Below are positions 1 to 12,870 of a stretch of 64,000 bases of DNA, one piece after another. Each line of letters opens with the position of its first letter. The first letter of the stretch is position 1. Both the position numbers and the translations under genes were made by a program. The notes under the pieces are model-generated. The model was not told the origin of the DNA. It was given only the letters and a program-made list of their open reading frames with translations, and did not search any database. The DNA comes from Tubulanus polymorphus (taxonomy: Eukaryota > Nemertea > Palaeonemertea > Tubulaniformes > Tubulanidae): NCBI RefSeq assembly GCF_964204645.1, contig NC_134029.1, positions 23,330,450-23,394,449 of the forward strand, read 5' to 3'.

Positions 1-1878
1 TATTGTTATTTCGAATTGGTTTCAATTTGTTGGCACATTTTAATCTCAAATGGCCAACAACAAACGCAGTGAAATGAAGTTCTTTGCAAAACAAAGGTGA
101 AACTTGATTCTTATTCCACTAGGCAAGTTTTTGTCATAGGCCTGAATCTCTACCTGAAAACCCCTTGGCTGGTTTTATAGACCCGGAACCCAGTCCGCAG
201 TTCCCGTATTTAGATATTCTTACCTAAGAATCAAACATCTAACATGAACTGTAGAGAACAAGGTCTTGTTTTAACTTCAACCCTAGTTCAGTAATTCGAA
301 AGTCGGTCTCAGGTTCATACTTCATGTCCTTTTGATTTTCACTGGTAGCAATAATTACTGTAAAATCAGAAAATGTTGCTTTATCTGTTTAGAAATAGTT
401 TCTCTTTTAGCTATATCTCTAGAAGCAGTTTGAAATTGTCTTTTAGCTATATCTGTTTAGAAGCAGTTTGAACTTATAGCTATATCTCTAGAAGTAGTTT
501 GAAATTGTCTTTTAGCTATATCTGTTTAGAAGCAGTTTGAACTTATAGCTATATCTCTAGAAGTAGTTTGAAATTATCTTTTAGCTATATCTGTTTAAAA
601 GCAGTTTGAAATTGTCTTTTAGCTATATCCCTTTAGAAGCAGTTTGAACTTATAGCTATATCTCTAGAAGTAGTTTGAAATTGTCTTTTAGCTATATCTG
701 TTTAAAAGCAGTTTGAAATTGTCTTTTAGCTATATCTCTTTAGAAGTACCCGGTAGTTTGAAATTGTCTATATCTCTACTATGACACTATTATATTACTC
801 AATTAATTGTTTTTCCAGCAGACGAGAGTGAATGAGAGCAGACTGGGCAATGTCATGGCAACAGGCAATGTTGTATGTTTTCATTCACGTATAGTGAATA
901 TTTGCATATTTTTCTAATGATTTATAAAGATTTGTGATCATTACCAGTTTAAAAACCAGTGCAGGGTAGCGGCATAATGTTTTTCGTTAAAATGCTGACC
1001 TATTTGACGGATACCAACAATGCCTATAGACTGGGAGGACAGGCCCTTGAACAAGCCTAGGATGTTGTTCAATTTCTCAAAAGCGAAACCTTTTTGGATT
1101 TTTGGCAGTTTGTCTTAAACCCCCTCAACCCCTACGCTACGGGTTTAGTACCAAATATTCGAGGACTTGTGCCACTTTTCACTGGTTTTAATTTACGATA
1201 TCACTGTAAATGCACCGACCCTGCCTACATCATCTAAATATGCAATATCTGCTTGTGACGAGAATTTTAACTAATTTTACCAACAACTAATTGCATTGTT
1301 ATGACATATTCTGCGTTGCCCATTCTGTCTCAAACGTATATTATTTAAACTTTATAATGAGCTTGAATTTATTTGTTGGGTGATATCTCGTTTGCAGAGT
1401 TCTGATTATTTACTTTATTAAAATAAAATAATCAACGCATTAAACATTTTCAACTTAATTTTTCGCAACTTTTGTAACAATAGTTGAGTTACTATTCAAT
1501 CTCCTATTTGGAATTCATGTGCCTTTAGTCTATGGATATTTTTTTACTTATCATCGAGTCTTGATCTATACAATTCTAGAGAGTATCTTAGTTTTAGGGA
1601 TACAAGATACTCCATTACCGTCACTTTATCCCGCCATCTCAATGTTTGGTGATATCTCAGTTTGACTTTGACTCAAGTTTTGTGTCAAGAGAACACAGGA
1701 AAGGATTAAATTAGACAGATATTTCGATAGTGAAATCAGAGATTTCTTTTATCCCCTCAGGATAGTTTCCATTCCTATTTTCAATATTCAAAACAATTCT
1801 GAAAAGTATATCTCCAGCCCTGGCCGTTGTCTAACTTTTCATAAACATCGGTAGTGATTCATTTTTGTCTGTTCATAG
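1..1878. other. Gene-poor left end, probably an IQCH intron
   Basis: No coding exon can be supported here. The stretch is AT-rich and holds the tandem repeat at 387-770. An acceptor-like sequence ends near 819 and is followed by a short open frame, but I see no convincing donor, so I do not call an exon. Because the IQCH frame downstream begins in mid-protein, this region is probably intron between IQCH exons lying before the window and those after 1879. That is inference. Confidence 0.5.
387..770. repeat. Tandem minisatellite, about 8-10 copies
   Basis: The core TTTAGCTATATCTGTTTA, followed by AGAAGCAGTTTGAAATTGTC, recurs with small changes. A longer unit of roughly 38 bp alternates with a shorter one in which TTGAACTTATAGC replaces part of it. 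Copies are close to identical, so the array is young. It lies in the presumed IQCH intron. No coding function is seen. Confidence 0.85.
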
Positions 1879-4800
1879 GTTCAACCATTAAAACTGGTGA
1901 GTTAAGTGAATGTCACTGTGGTCTTTCAGTGTTCACACACACATGTTATTCCCCACCCTGTATCTATACCTGATATCGAAATGCATGTTATCCCTCACTC
2001 AAATTATGTAATTATGTACTTGTCTCGGGTGATATCTGTTACTTTACTTTCGCGTTGTACATATTCCCTGTGCTGCGTCGTCTATGTAGCCTTCATGATT
2101 CAATGTGTATCTACCGGCAGCAATAAAGATGATTTTCCAGTTTTATAATATAACACCCCTTCCTGCTGAAACCCTTTGATATTTCTTCGTACCCTAGATA
2201 TATATGAATACATGTTTATACCCTAAATGTGTAAAAGTTATTCTAGATGCTTCCAGAAAAGATGGCGCTACATTTGAAAAATCCCGCTATGACATCATAA
2301 TTCTTTGATACGTGATTATGTTCATTGCTGACGTAATTCTAAATGTGGCGGCCAGCTTTAGGTAGAACGATTTTAAACCAGGGTGGTGGTTGGTCTCGAA
2401 AAAACAGGGAATCAGAAAAATCTTCAGAAAATTTGAAATTTCAAGGGAATTTGTAAATCGAGTGGTCACCCTGTGTACTAGTTAGTTACCTAATCGTTGG
2501 TGGTAAGCTTTTTATAATCGGATGGGCTTATACCAACCATGTGGTTTGTGAAAATATCCGATCGTGAAACTAAACCACAGACAGGTTAATGACTACCTGT
2601 GTACGTAACTTCAACAAAAAAGTGCTGATCTCAAGTGTATCTCAAGTGAACCGCTGGAATAATGAATGAATCCATTACGCAATGCTGATATATATATATA
2701 TATAAATCATATTGTCTACTCTTGCAGCCTCCACCGACGACACCTGCCAGCGGTGAATTCAAACAACACAACCATCGATTCGCCATTCAACACGGTAAAG
2801 TACGCGATAACTCGGCTGAATTCCAGGCATTTAAACAACATTACTGCTTAACCTGGGGAAAGTAAGTATTAAGGTCGCGATAGATCAGATGGTCAAACTA
2901 GTCGGACTAGAGTCAAATATTGCTTGCGCTACACGTATTATATAATCTAGTAATCTTGGTCTTGCAGTATCGTCACAATGCTGAAACACCTGCAGAAAAT
3001 GTTGAACACCTACAATATACCGATAGCATTCGTCAATGGAGATGAGTGAGTTTAATTTATGAGTAACGAGGGAAATAGAATGAGTGAATAGAATATCGAT
3101 TACAATATTTCATTACATTTTTCAGAGTAGCCGATTTATCTTACGAATACGAACTCGAGAAATTGCCCACCGTAGATGATTTGTTGGGAGTTATTGTTAA
3201 TCGCGAGGATGTTGAAGCTCTTATGTACAAACCTGTAAGTTGATGTTTTTGCCCTAATAAGCTTTGGAAAAAGGGGTAAACTTATTACCTGAACTGCCAA
3301 CTGTTCTTGATTTTCAGTATTTTGTTACTATTTTATCTTTGAATTTTTGGATGCGTACAGAAATATGAAACAAATAACTGAGGGATTAATGTTGATTACT
3401 GATTAATTTCTTTCATATTTCAATGAGATGTTCCTGTAAAAAATTCAACTAATTACTGATAGAGGTTTAGCAGCCATGTAACATGAGTGACACTTATCAC
3501 ATTGTTGTGAATAATGGCGCACTTAAACTAAAGATGTTCTTATTATTGTTATTTGAATGAATTCAGGGCCAGAAATTCCTTGGAATCGGCGGTCGCGATC
3601 GCGCTGCTACGGTCATACAAGCGATGTATCGACGATACAAGGATCGTTCGTGGTACCTCAATTATCGACGCAGGAAGTGGGCGGCCGGAGTTATCGTTAT
3701 ATCGTGGGTGATGCATGTCAAAATGGCCGACGTTCGACGCGGTCTCAAACAAACCAGATTGGATCAACTCGAAAATTTCAGACAACGATCGAAGGTTGGT
3801 TTTCATGTTTAAAATGAACTTCAAATAAGAGAAAAACCCACGAAAGAAAAACTATGAAACAATCCTTGATTACCACAGCTGGCTCCTCATTGCTATGATA
3901 ATAATATTTATTTATTCGCCATATTCCTTTACAACATAAATGATATGTAATTACAAACGAGGCAAAACGTACATATGGTTACATGTATGCCGGTACATGG
4001 CTGGATGATTGGAAAGCCAATATAGAAACTGTGTCCACCAAGAAAAAAGAACCATCGGAACTTAATGAAAATTAAACCGATTGAAATGTGAATAAAAAGG
4101 GTCGCTGAGTGGAAGGGGGTAGTCTGTCTGTTGCAATAGTTTTAAATGCGCCGGTGTGCGATTCATTGATTCATGATGTATTTTTGAACCTGAAAAAAAA
4201 ACTGAAATCTTTTGCTTGAATTACGAGCAAATGACTGAGGAAGAGAATGAATATTTCTATTTCTCGTGTATGTTTTTCTTTCAGAAATTAGCGTTGTCGT
4301 GGGATCGAATTAAATCATCTCGTAGAGTTGTTATTCATATTCCGTCAATGGGTTATAACGATCGTATTCGCAGATCTATCGCTGATTTAGGCATTCGTCA
4401 AAATACACAAATGGCTCGACTTTGTCAATTAACAGGTAAATATTGCACGAAACTTCCGCAAAAAGAGTCATAAGAGAGGCTTTGCCTACTAGGTGAGGTT
4501 AAATGAGTAATCCAATAGGTTTAGTCTTGGGAAACCAAGATCCAAGCGACGTAAAGCCAAAACAAACGAACAAGGTTCATACTACTCGGTTCCTTGAAAT
4601 CTTAATTGATTTACAGGGACCTTAGATCTTAAAGAAATTACACTAAACTCTTTGGACTGGTTCTAGAGACTCTTATTACCTTTAACCCAGGGGTTAACTC
4701 AATTCATTATCAATTGAGTTAACCCAAAGGTAATGCCCGTCTATGAAACTGCTCCCTTAATTTTTGGGAAAGTTCTGAAAGGTTAACAATTATAGTTAGA

Positions 4801-7800
4801 GTTGCTGCCAATTTTCCTTCGCTCTTGTTTCGGCATCATTTGGTGAATGTATTTTTTTCTATTTAGATCCGAATGTAGATGTAATATACGTTTGTCCGGT
4901 GACGATGAACGACGAAACTTTACAATATTACGATAAACTGATCAGTCTTAAAGGTGCTATAAACTCGGGTAATGTTGAAGATCAAGCCGACCTACAAGAA
5001 CGATACAAGATCATCGTCCCCGACGCGATCAAAAGTTTCCCTGTACGTATAAATCTTCCTTCTAATCTCCGTGGGATAGAAATTGTAGCGACGATAGTTA
5101 ATCTTCTGCTTAAAAACACTGATCCAGAGAATGCTATTCAATTCGCTAAATGTTAAGTTCATTCGTTACAGGCCCATAAAATGTGTTTGTCCACTCATCT
5201 TAAATACAGTCCTAGAGCGATCAGCAGGATTAAAAATCTTGTCCGCGGCAGAAATGCTTACATCGTTCCAGGTATGTTAAACTTTCTGTTAACTACTCAA
5301 TCCAGTTCCACATTTCTCCTTAAAATTTGACTGTATTACTGGGCCCAGTTCCACAGTCACGAGTTAGAGTTAACTCTGAGTCAAAATTAGTTCATTTTCA
5401 ATGAGTTAACTCAGGGTCAAATCTTAACTCCAAACTGTGGAACTGGACCCTGGTTATTCAGTTGCACAAGTGGGTACAGGTTAGCAGCCCTGTAAGTAAC
5501 AAATGTGTAAACTGTATTTTTAGGTATTCCTCATCAGGATGATTTGGCTGTAGCTGATTATTTAGGAGTACCTATGCTCGCTCCTGAACCGGACGTTGCT
5601 CATCTTTACTCAACAAAATCTGGTTCGAAACGAATATTCTCGAGCGCCGGTGTAACAATGCCTCCCGGTGAATACGACATTTACAGCTTACCTCAGGTTC
5701 GTTAGCTTCTTACGAGAATTTTCCATCTAGAGTTTGAAAATGAATTGACTGGGTTTACTCTGTAGTGAGTCTGACAAATTATGAATATTTTGGGAAAACT
5801 AGGATAGGCCCTGTTTAGCTTGTTCATTTCAGGTAAAATCCTGAAAGTTCACAAATTTTATTGCGGCCTATTGCGTCTTTCCAATTACAACAAGTCATAA
5901 GTTTCTGTCAATATGAATTTCTCCTAAGTTGATCACAAAACGCATATTCTTATTTCATGGATTCATCACTGGTGAAAAATGGCAGCAAATCTTGCTGACT
6001 TTTGACTGAAAAGTGGTGACTTTAGTCGCAAACCCTGATTAATAATCGATCGTTGTTTTGTATAAACAGTTGCAGGAATGTTTGGCTCAGCTTGTCACCG
6101 AGAATCTAAACGTTCAACGATGGTTAATGAAATTAGACTGCGAGTTCGACGGTCGAGGCATCGCTTATATCGACGTTACTGAACATCTGAAATGTTACAA
6201 CTGGGCCGTGAAAGAGTCGCAGAGATACGGCGAGAAATGGAGTAAAAAATGGGCGCAGGTAATGTTTACCTACACAATTCTTTTAATTTTCAGAATGCCC
6301 AATTCTTTATCCCCCCCTCATGGATGCATATGTTTGGTTCTATAAATGGCTCTTTTTATATTGATTCTTTGATGATTTCACATTGTATGTTTTAGGAACC
6401 TGCGTATATGAGGATTTTAGCCGAAATACCCGATATACTTGATAAATTCGCCGTGCCTGCTGATAAAGATATCTTTCCGACGTGGGAAAAATTCATCGAA
6501 GCTTTCCTTAGTCAAGGTATGTTCTCCTCTATTAATCTATTTTATGATTCTATTCGGCCTGATGGTTTGCTGGTTTTTGCTGGTTTTCAATTTTAAGTTA
6601 CGTTGAGTCAGATCTCAAAAAAGTTGGTTAGTTGACATAGTAACGATTAGAATTTCATTTTTACTATGGTATTTCTCGCCGATAATGTTAAACCAACTTT
6701 TTAGCAACCGGCCCAAGGCTATTACAAAAGCTTGTAGCTCCTGAGGATGTATATGCGGTATGACATCTTATGATGATAATTTTCCTAATTATCGGTTGTA
6801 TATATTTTCTAGGTGGTATTGTTGAGGCGTGTCCTCCGTCTGAAAGTGTCACCACTCTAACCGTAGATATGTTAATCGAACCTAACGGTCATATTGAAAT
6901 GGTAAACATGGGTGATCAGATACACGCGAGTTCTCCATTCAGATGTTGGGGTTTATCCGTGCCTCAGTCGTCTGTCGAAGCCGACCAACTGAATAAAATC
7001 TGTTACGATGTCGCGGATGCTTGCAAGTCACGAGGGGTTGTCGGTTATTTCTCGGTGGATTTCGCGACGTTTATTGATCCTGTATCAGTGAGTATAGAAA
7101 CGTTTATGAATCGTAGAATCTAACATTTTCAGCGTTCAATGCGGGGGTCTTATAATTCTGAAAAATTCTAAATTGAGGGAATTGTATAAAATGGCCTGCT
7201 ATGCAGAAGTGCTTATTTTTATCCCTTCATGCAATTATATGTACTTTAAAGTGCTAAATCTCATTTACTCGGCCGTTTTAAAAACCAAAGCCTCGCATGA
7301 ATCATTTGTGGTAAAAGAGCAGATCAGCTCTTCTCTCATAACTGACAAAATCGATTGCATTAAAAACCACTGTGTCTGACTGAGAATGTCTCTAGAAATC
7401 AAATGCAGTAGTTTATTTCATGATATGACCACCAGAAAACAATCAACAAAAGGCTTAACTTGAATAATGAAAATGTTTTTAAACGTGAGGCTAGAAGATA
7501 CACAATATCCGTGTATGATGATACCGAGAGAAATCCCACAATAACGAAGCCAAGATTGAAAAATTCTATATCAGAATGATTATATCAATTATAATCATTC
7601 TGATATAGAATTTTTCAATCTTGGCTTCGTTATTGTGGGATTTTAAACGTGCTTGAATATGAATGTAGATTCATCATATCTATGAACCCTGGATTTTGAT
7701 TAGTCTTTGCGAATCCTTAAACAAAGCCTATGTCTATTTGATTTTACTTGAATTCTTAAATTACTCAGTCCGTTGTGCGTGAATTAAAATGATTTACACT

Positions 7801-8867
7801 TTTTCTTTCGCAGATGGATCAAAAATTGTGGGCAATTGATCTGAGTTTGTGTTACAGCGATCACCTAGCGATGACTCAGATGATGAAATTCGTAACTAAC
7901 GCGACGCTGGATACGAAAAATCACACGTTAGACGTTCCTTTACCTCCGAAAGAAGAGAAAAAACCGGCCAAGGGTCGATGGAAATATCTGAAAAAAGTCG
8001 ACGAAGAAGAAGAGGTACGTTTAGCGGGAAATAGCGGAATATTTGCGGGTGCGAATCTACAATGATTTCTGATCTATTTTCAGCCTCCAAATACGACGCG
8101 TTTTGCTATTACGAGCACCAGACTTCTTCATACAAACCTCGCCGTCGTTCACTACAGCGTATTCTTCCAGATGTGTAGAGCTCACGGTATCGGTTTCGAT
8201 GTTAAGGTAATGAAATTATCATAGTTTTACACATACATGATTTGTCTTTTAGCGTTCAAATCGCTCGGTAAAAGACTTTAATAAACTCATCGCTGTTTGT
8301 TTTTTTTTTTTTCACAGGAAAAACAAGGTACGATGTTCACGCTTATCGACAGTTTTCACAGAGAAAATATGGGCATGCTGTAAGTACAATACTTCAATTA
8401 CAATTACTGGATTACTGCTATTACAATTACGTTACTTCGATTCTCAACTCGGTGAAATATTTACACGAATAAGGCAGAGTTGACTGCATTTACAAGGTTA
8501 AGTGTCTAGTAGAACATGTACATGTTAGTAGGTGATATTAATGCATTTGTCAATTTCACTTCAGGACGATTGGAGACAATTTGCAAGGTGCATTAGCGAC
8601 GTTTGCGCGAAACTTATCCATCATACACCAGGAGATATCTGCTCCAAACATGCAAGGCACGAGTAATTTCCAGGTAAATTAAAACTCAAATAGACGACTC
8701 CTTCAAAAAAATCTTAGCCATCGTTGCAACATTAGTACCCGGTATAAGAATTGACTGAATGCATTTTTCTATTTGTCTAGGCTGCTATTGAGGATATTGA
8801 AGGTATTCTGGGAACTACAATCGAAAATGCCGGACAAGAATCATCTGATGACGAATCCGAAACTTGA
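1879..8867 (+). CDS. IQCH: IQ motif-containing protein H (IQCH-like), 5' partial
   Basis: Exons, joined by GT-AG introns with consistent phase: 1879-1896 (candidate 18-nt microexon), 2728-2861, 2968-3045, 3126-3234, 3567-3794, 4285-4435, 4867-5042, 5172-5271, 5524-5696, 6070-6258, 6396-6516, 6813-7087, 7814-8014, 8084-8206, 8318-8379, 8565-8673, 8781-8867 (TGA). This gives about 777 residues. Human IQCH is a little over 1000, so roughly the first quarter lies before the window. The 3567-3794 exon carries the calmodulin-binding IQ motif [15 protein letters not shown], followed by a basic helix. Other recognisable stretches are [19 protein letters not shown] and [15 protein letters not shown]. 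The C-terminus is acidic (ESSDDESET). AATAAA lies at 8881. IQCH is known mainly as a testis-enriched, calmodulin-binding protein; a sperm role here is inference. Assignment rests on recognition of the family, not on a search. Confidence 0.83.
2479..2595. mobile_element. 117-bp MITE with a 9-bp target-site duplication
   Basis: The element begins TAGTTAGTTACCTAATCG and ends CCACAGACAGGTTAATGACTA, which form imperfect terminal inverted repeats. It is flanked by the 9-bp direct repeat CCTGTGTAC (2470-2478 and 2596-2604). In reverse complement it matches the two ends of the larger element at 13488-14334, with the middle absent, so it is an internal-deletion derivative. The 9-bp duplication is typical of Mutator-like elements; the superfamily call is inference. 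It lies between candidate IQCH exons. Confidence 0.85.
4675..4734. repeat. Hairpin (MITE-like) in an IQCH intron
   Basis: GGTTAACTCAATT and AATTGAGTTAACC face each other across a 7-base loop. Outer ATTACCTTTAACCC/AAAGGTAAT arms extend the stem. The content resembles the hairpins at 5341-5454 and 11618-11735, which also carry GAGTTAACTC-type cores. Confidence 0.7.
5341..5454. repeat. Foldback repeat with CCAGTTCCACAG arms
   Basis: The left arm begins GGGCCCAGTTCCACAG and the right arm ends CTGTGGAACTGGACCC. Inner GAGTTAACTC and AGTTAACTCTGAG segments also pair. It sits in an IQCH intron. A second, more diverged copy is at 11618-11735. Confidence 0.75.
7531..7643. repeat. 113-bp perfect palindrome in an IQCH intron
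   Basis: Arms of 54 bp, beginning AAATCCCACAATAACGAAGC, are exact reverse complements around the 5-base centre TCAAT. No mismatch is visible. It lies within the intron between the exons ending at 7087 and starting at 7814, so the pre-mRNA would form a long hairpin. Confidence 0.93.
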
Positions 8868-11288
8868 TTTACAACAAAATAATAAAAACTAAACTGAGTG
8901 CCAAAAAATAAATAGATACCGTTATAATTCTGTTATTGAGTCAGTGGGACTAGTCAGTGCTCCCTAAATCTTATATCTATTATTTTTCCTCCTCACTATA
9001 AAAGGCATTCAGTCAAATGGTTAGTTTAATGATGTCTCTACGACAAACGTTGGAAATAAGAAGCCTATTATCATCAGTTCAGACATGAGATATTTAATCA
9101 TGTTTGAATGAATGTCGAATACTATACATCTGTTTGCTTGACAGCTTTAGGTTCAATCCAGTCCTTATCGCCATTTGTAGTAAATTTTTAGAGTAGTTTT
9201 TGCCATATTGTGCAATGAAAATCAATCGATAGTTTTAGATGGTTTTTTCTGATTCAGTGCATTATATTATACAATGTACTTTCATTCCGTCCAATGTTGT
9301 CTTCAAATGTGGATAAATTTACAAGGTTTTTGAAAGTAATTCTTTAACTATCTCTATTATATTTACTAGATCATTATATGTTTTATGAAAAGATGCTGTT
9401 GTCATTTTGAAAATTGTTTGTACAAAATATATGAAAGTTATTGTAAATAAAATCAGTCTGCTTGAAACTAGAATTCATGAATTCAATTTGTTTTTGATCT
9501 GGTAGTTTGTAATTCTTTGCCAACGCATACATGTAGTAGGAGTTGACAAAGGCTGTGAATATACGATCATTGTCGCGAGTAATTCCATATGTTCATGCAT
9601 GAGTTCACTTAGTAAGTACCCAGTAGTCCATTCCAGCGTGGTGTATGTCTTCATGACAGGCGTTACCGAGGCGACATGAAATTCCTTTGTCGTTTGTCGT
9701 TATGCCTCGGTGAACAGTGACTCAGCCTACAACAGTTGAGTGGGCTTTGAAAATCACTCGTTCAATTTGGTCCTACTCAAAAAATTGAATCACAAATTTT
9801 GGAACACGCAATTTTTTTCTGCTGTGCCTCACGATGCATTTCAAATTTTTTCAGAAAGAAAACTCATTTCAACGATCAATAGAATAATTTATTGGATCAC
9901 AGGATTTATTGATCACATACTGACTAAAACTTCACACAATTACTGCTACTTTGTAGTAAATGCACTAAAAATAATAACGTATTAATACAACATATTGTAC
10001 TATTTTAGTACTAGGAAATTTTACCTATTTCAGGTTTAGTAACAATAACAATATAACAGTGTACATTAAATACTGGAAGATTAATTATATACATGCAATA
10101 TAGTGCCAGAGATAAGATCTTGGATAAACCCTAACAAAGTGACTGAACATACCACATTTACCAGTAGACTTTATAGGTACTGAGCGGCTATGTTGTAGAT
10201 TAGGGCCCAGTCAGATTTAGTGAGGCCTAAGCCAGTGCAAATGCTTGTCAATACCGAAGTCAATTTTGATATGCCACAACCTAGAAATGCGTGAGTGGCA
10301 GAAGCATGTGCAATAAGCTCATAGAGGCTTTAAAATGTTCAGAACATCGTAATCTAAAAGCACCTGGGTATTTGATTCATTTTAGTACCTACATAGGAAA
10401 AACTAGGTAAAATCTTAAGTGTTAGGATACAAAATTCAGCACAATCATACAGAAAGCCACATCGAGCAAATTTGAGCAAATAAGAAAGCGATAATCATTG
10501 GAAAACTAGGCAAGATCACTTAATACTTTTAATCACAATTACACAAAGGAACAAGAGATTACAACAACTTTTACTTCATCGGTGTAAAGCATTTCAAAAT
10601 TGAGATCAAATAAAGCAACTTTCTATACACTAACTGTATCGCTAGGAAGATATATCCATCTTTATGAATTACAGTTTTTTTCATAGAAGCAGATTTTAAT
10701 CTAAAATTGCATTGTAATCGCAAATATATATCCCCTTGGGATATCGGGATTCAAACCAGTTAGGATCCGCTTGAAATCTTAGCGAGGGAGGAGGATACTT
10801 CAACAATGTAACGTTGGTAGTATTCTTTGTTCAATTGGGGATTTCATTCACACTTAAAGCCTACAAATAAACAGCATGCACGCACATGCTCTCCACTCTA
10901 TTTGTTCGATTGGCAAGAAGCACAGGGTTCATAGTGTCCATGACCAACAATCTCATTTTATGACTTTCAAGGACTTTTTTGACTCTTGATTCCAGACTTA
11001 TATATAATTGTCATGCTTAAGCCAGGAATCGTGAGATCTACATTTTCCAGGCATCCTTATAATCGGTAGATTTTAAGAGCTTTAACAGTGAACTACTTGG
11101 ATCGTGGATCTGCAGATGATAACTACCAGTAATGACTGATGACATTCAATGATTTACGGATTTCAGAGACCATTCTTATGATACTCAAGGCCTTGAATTG
11201 ACCCGTTCCCATTGCTAAACTTTCAAGGACTGCTATGAACCCTGGAAGCTTATGGATGTCCGTGACTTGGCTATTACTCGATGGAAAA
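8868..11288. other. Convergent intergenic region and 3' UTRs
   Basis: IQCH (plus) and PMVK (minus) end towards each other here. AATAAA at 8881 and a second AAATAAA near 9445 could end IQCH. On the minus strand, AATAAA (TTTATT on plus) near 9886 and 9905 could serve PMVK with a long 3' UTR. No supported coding exon is seen. Confidence 0.55.
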
Positions 11289-12738
11289 TCACCGTTCTTC
11301 AGAATCGGAAGAGATGAAAAACTTCACTCTTTGATCGACAGTTTTAACGACGCGATCGAGACATTGCGCAAGAGCTTCATTATCACCGTCATTACTGATT
11401 ATAAAATCCCACGAGACGCCGCTATCGAGACCACACTCTGATTCAGCATCATCAATTCCTGAAAATATCAGATCATCATCAATTACTGATTTGAGTTACA
11501 ATCTTTTGACAGTTCCTATGGTCAAATCCCTCAAAGCAAGAAATAAGTTAAATTTTCTCCTTCAGACATTTACTGCTTTAGAGTTAAGTGTGAACAATCT
11601 CTTTTAGAAAGTGAACGGGATCCAGTTCCGCAGCTAAAGAGTTAAAGTAAACTCTCGAGTCAAAATTAGTTTATTTTCAATGAGTTTAAACCTTTAATCA
11701 GATCTGTGGAACTACTGTTTATTTTGGTGTGGACGGTCAGTTTTCAAAATGTCTGGTGTTTGTAGTTCATTTTCAATTTGTCTCAGGTGAACCACTGGCA
11801 CTGAACAGATATTCAATGTGTGGATGATCAGTTTTCAAAATGCCGAAAATTTGACTAAATCTAATGTCAATTGGGCCATTGTTAAGTTGTTAAGTTAATC
11901 AATGGACAAATGCCACGGTGACAACTTAAGTTTTTTTGAACTGGGATCGGTGTTGTTAGCGTAGTTCGATGTCTGAGGGGAAACACAAGCCTTGAACTCT
12001 AAAACCCACCTTTAACGAACCCCCATCCTCGAGTTTTACGCACTTCCTCACTCGCCACTACCCGCACCGTGTAGGTGTGAGTCGGATAATTGTCTTTGAA
12101 ATATTGCACGTCTGATTTCCGTCTGGCGTCTGTAATAATCCACAGGGGTTTATCGCTGTTCTCGTCGTCTAACGTCGCGATACGACAGAAAAATCCCGGA
12201 TCCTTCACACGTTTCGATTCGCCCCATTTTATCATCGAATCTCGGTACATTTCTTTATATTCCGAAGCATCGAGCAGCTTTTCATAGTCGAGATGATTCG
12301 CCTGAAATGATAATCACTCGTGAATGATCTGGAATAAATTTATCCGAATGATACTTCGATCTGTTTGCTCTCTCTCTCTCTTACCACAGCATATTGCTTT
12401 TTAAGTGGACCAGACAGCCTCATTACCGCACATCTAGCTTCCCCGATACTAAAATTAAGGATGAAAACATACTATATATGATATACAACTCAACACAGAA
12501 AATTCACCAGGAGATGCTGCCACCTTGTGGTGAAATATTGCAAACCGCTAGTATTAATCATGTTTCTGTAGATTTAACTGTAATCCCTACCCTCCCTACA
12601 CAATCAATTAACGAAACGAAACGAACATAGAAGTTCTCAATACACTCACCGTTTTTGAAGATCTAGAGCCACGTAATCTTTGCCTGCTTTCCTTTTTCCG
12701 CTAAAAAGTAGTATAGCTACTGGTTCGCGTTCCACCAT
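11289..12738 (-). CDS. PMVK: Phosphomevalonate kinase
   Basis: Four exons on the minus strand: 12738-12650, 12448-12385, 12301-12010, 11458-11289 (TGA). They total 615 bp, giving 204 residues; human PMVK has 192. Intron phases agree throughout. The first exon encodes the P-loop-like LLFSGKRKAGKDY near residues 9-21. Then follow RLSGPLKKQYA, IKWGESKRVKDPGFFCR and WIITDARRKSDVQYF, all typical of animal PMVK. The enzyme transfers phosphate from ATP to mevalonate-5-phosphate to give the diphosphate, in the mevalonate pathway to isoprenoids and sterols. Start choice: ATG at 12738 aligns with the short animal N-terminus. An in-frame upstream ATG at 12840 would add 34 basic and hydrophobic residues. 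The C-terminus lacks the SRL-type peroxisomal signal seen in human PMVK (it ends SDSEER). Confidence 0.93.
11618..11735. repeat. Diverged copy of the CCAGTTCC foldback
   Basis: GGATCCAGTTCCGCAG and ATCTGTGGAACTACTG face each other. The core TCAAAATTAGTTTATTTTCA is nearly the same as in the copy at 5341-5454 (one T/C difference). It lies just upstream on the plus strand of PMVK exon 3, within its last intron. Confidence 0.65.
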
Positions 12739-12831
12739 CTTGTCAACATAGGCGCTACGCATAGATGGCAGCACTATACGGGTCGGACTGAAGAGGGTAG
12801 CTCCGACAATTTCCACACGTTTGCTTTTTGT

Positions 12832-12870
12832 GACGGTCATGCTAAACACCACCAGGAACCGTCAGAACCT
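12832..12870 (-). promoter_or_regulatory. Upstream element shared with CLPB
   Basis: Read on the minus strand (the PMVK sense), this is TCTGACGGTTCCTGGTGGTG followed by TTTAGCATGACCGTC. The same sequence, with one 9-10 bp insertion (CCTGACGGT), lies at 22163-22209 in the CLPB sense direction. Both end within about 100 bp of the start codon, in the same orientation relative to the gene. It could be a core-promoter or 5' UTR motif, or a dispersed repeat; the sequence does not decide. Confidence 0.55.

Noticed and set aside
3549-3824. Minus-strand ORF opposite the IQ-motif exon
   Set aside because: It is antisense to a well-supported IQCH exon with matching splice sites.
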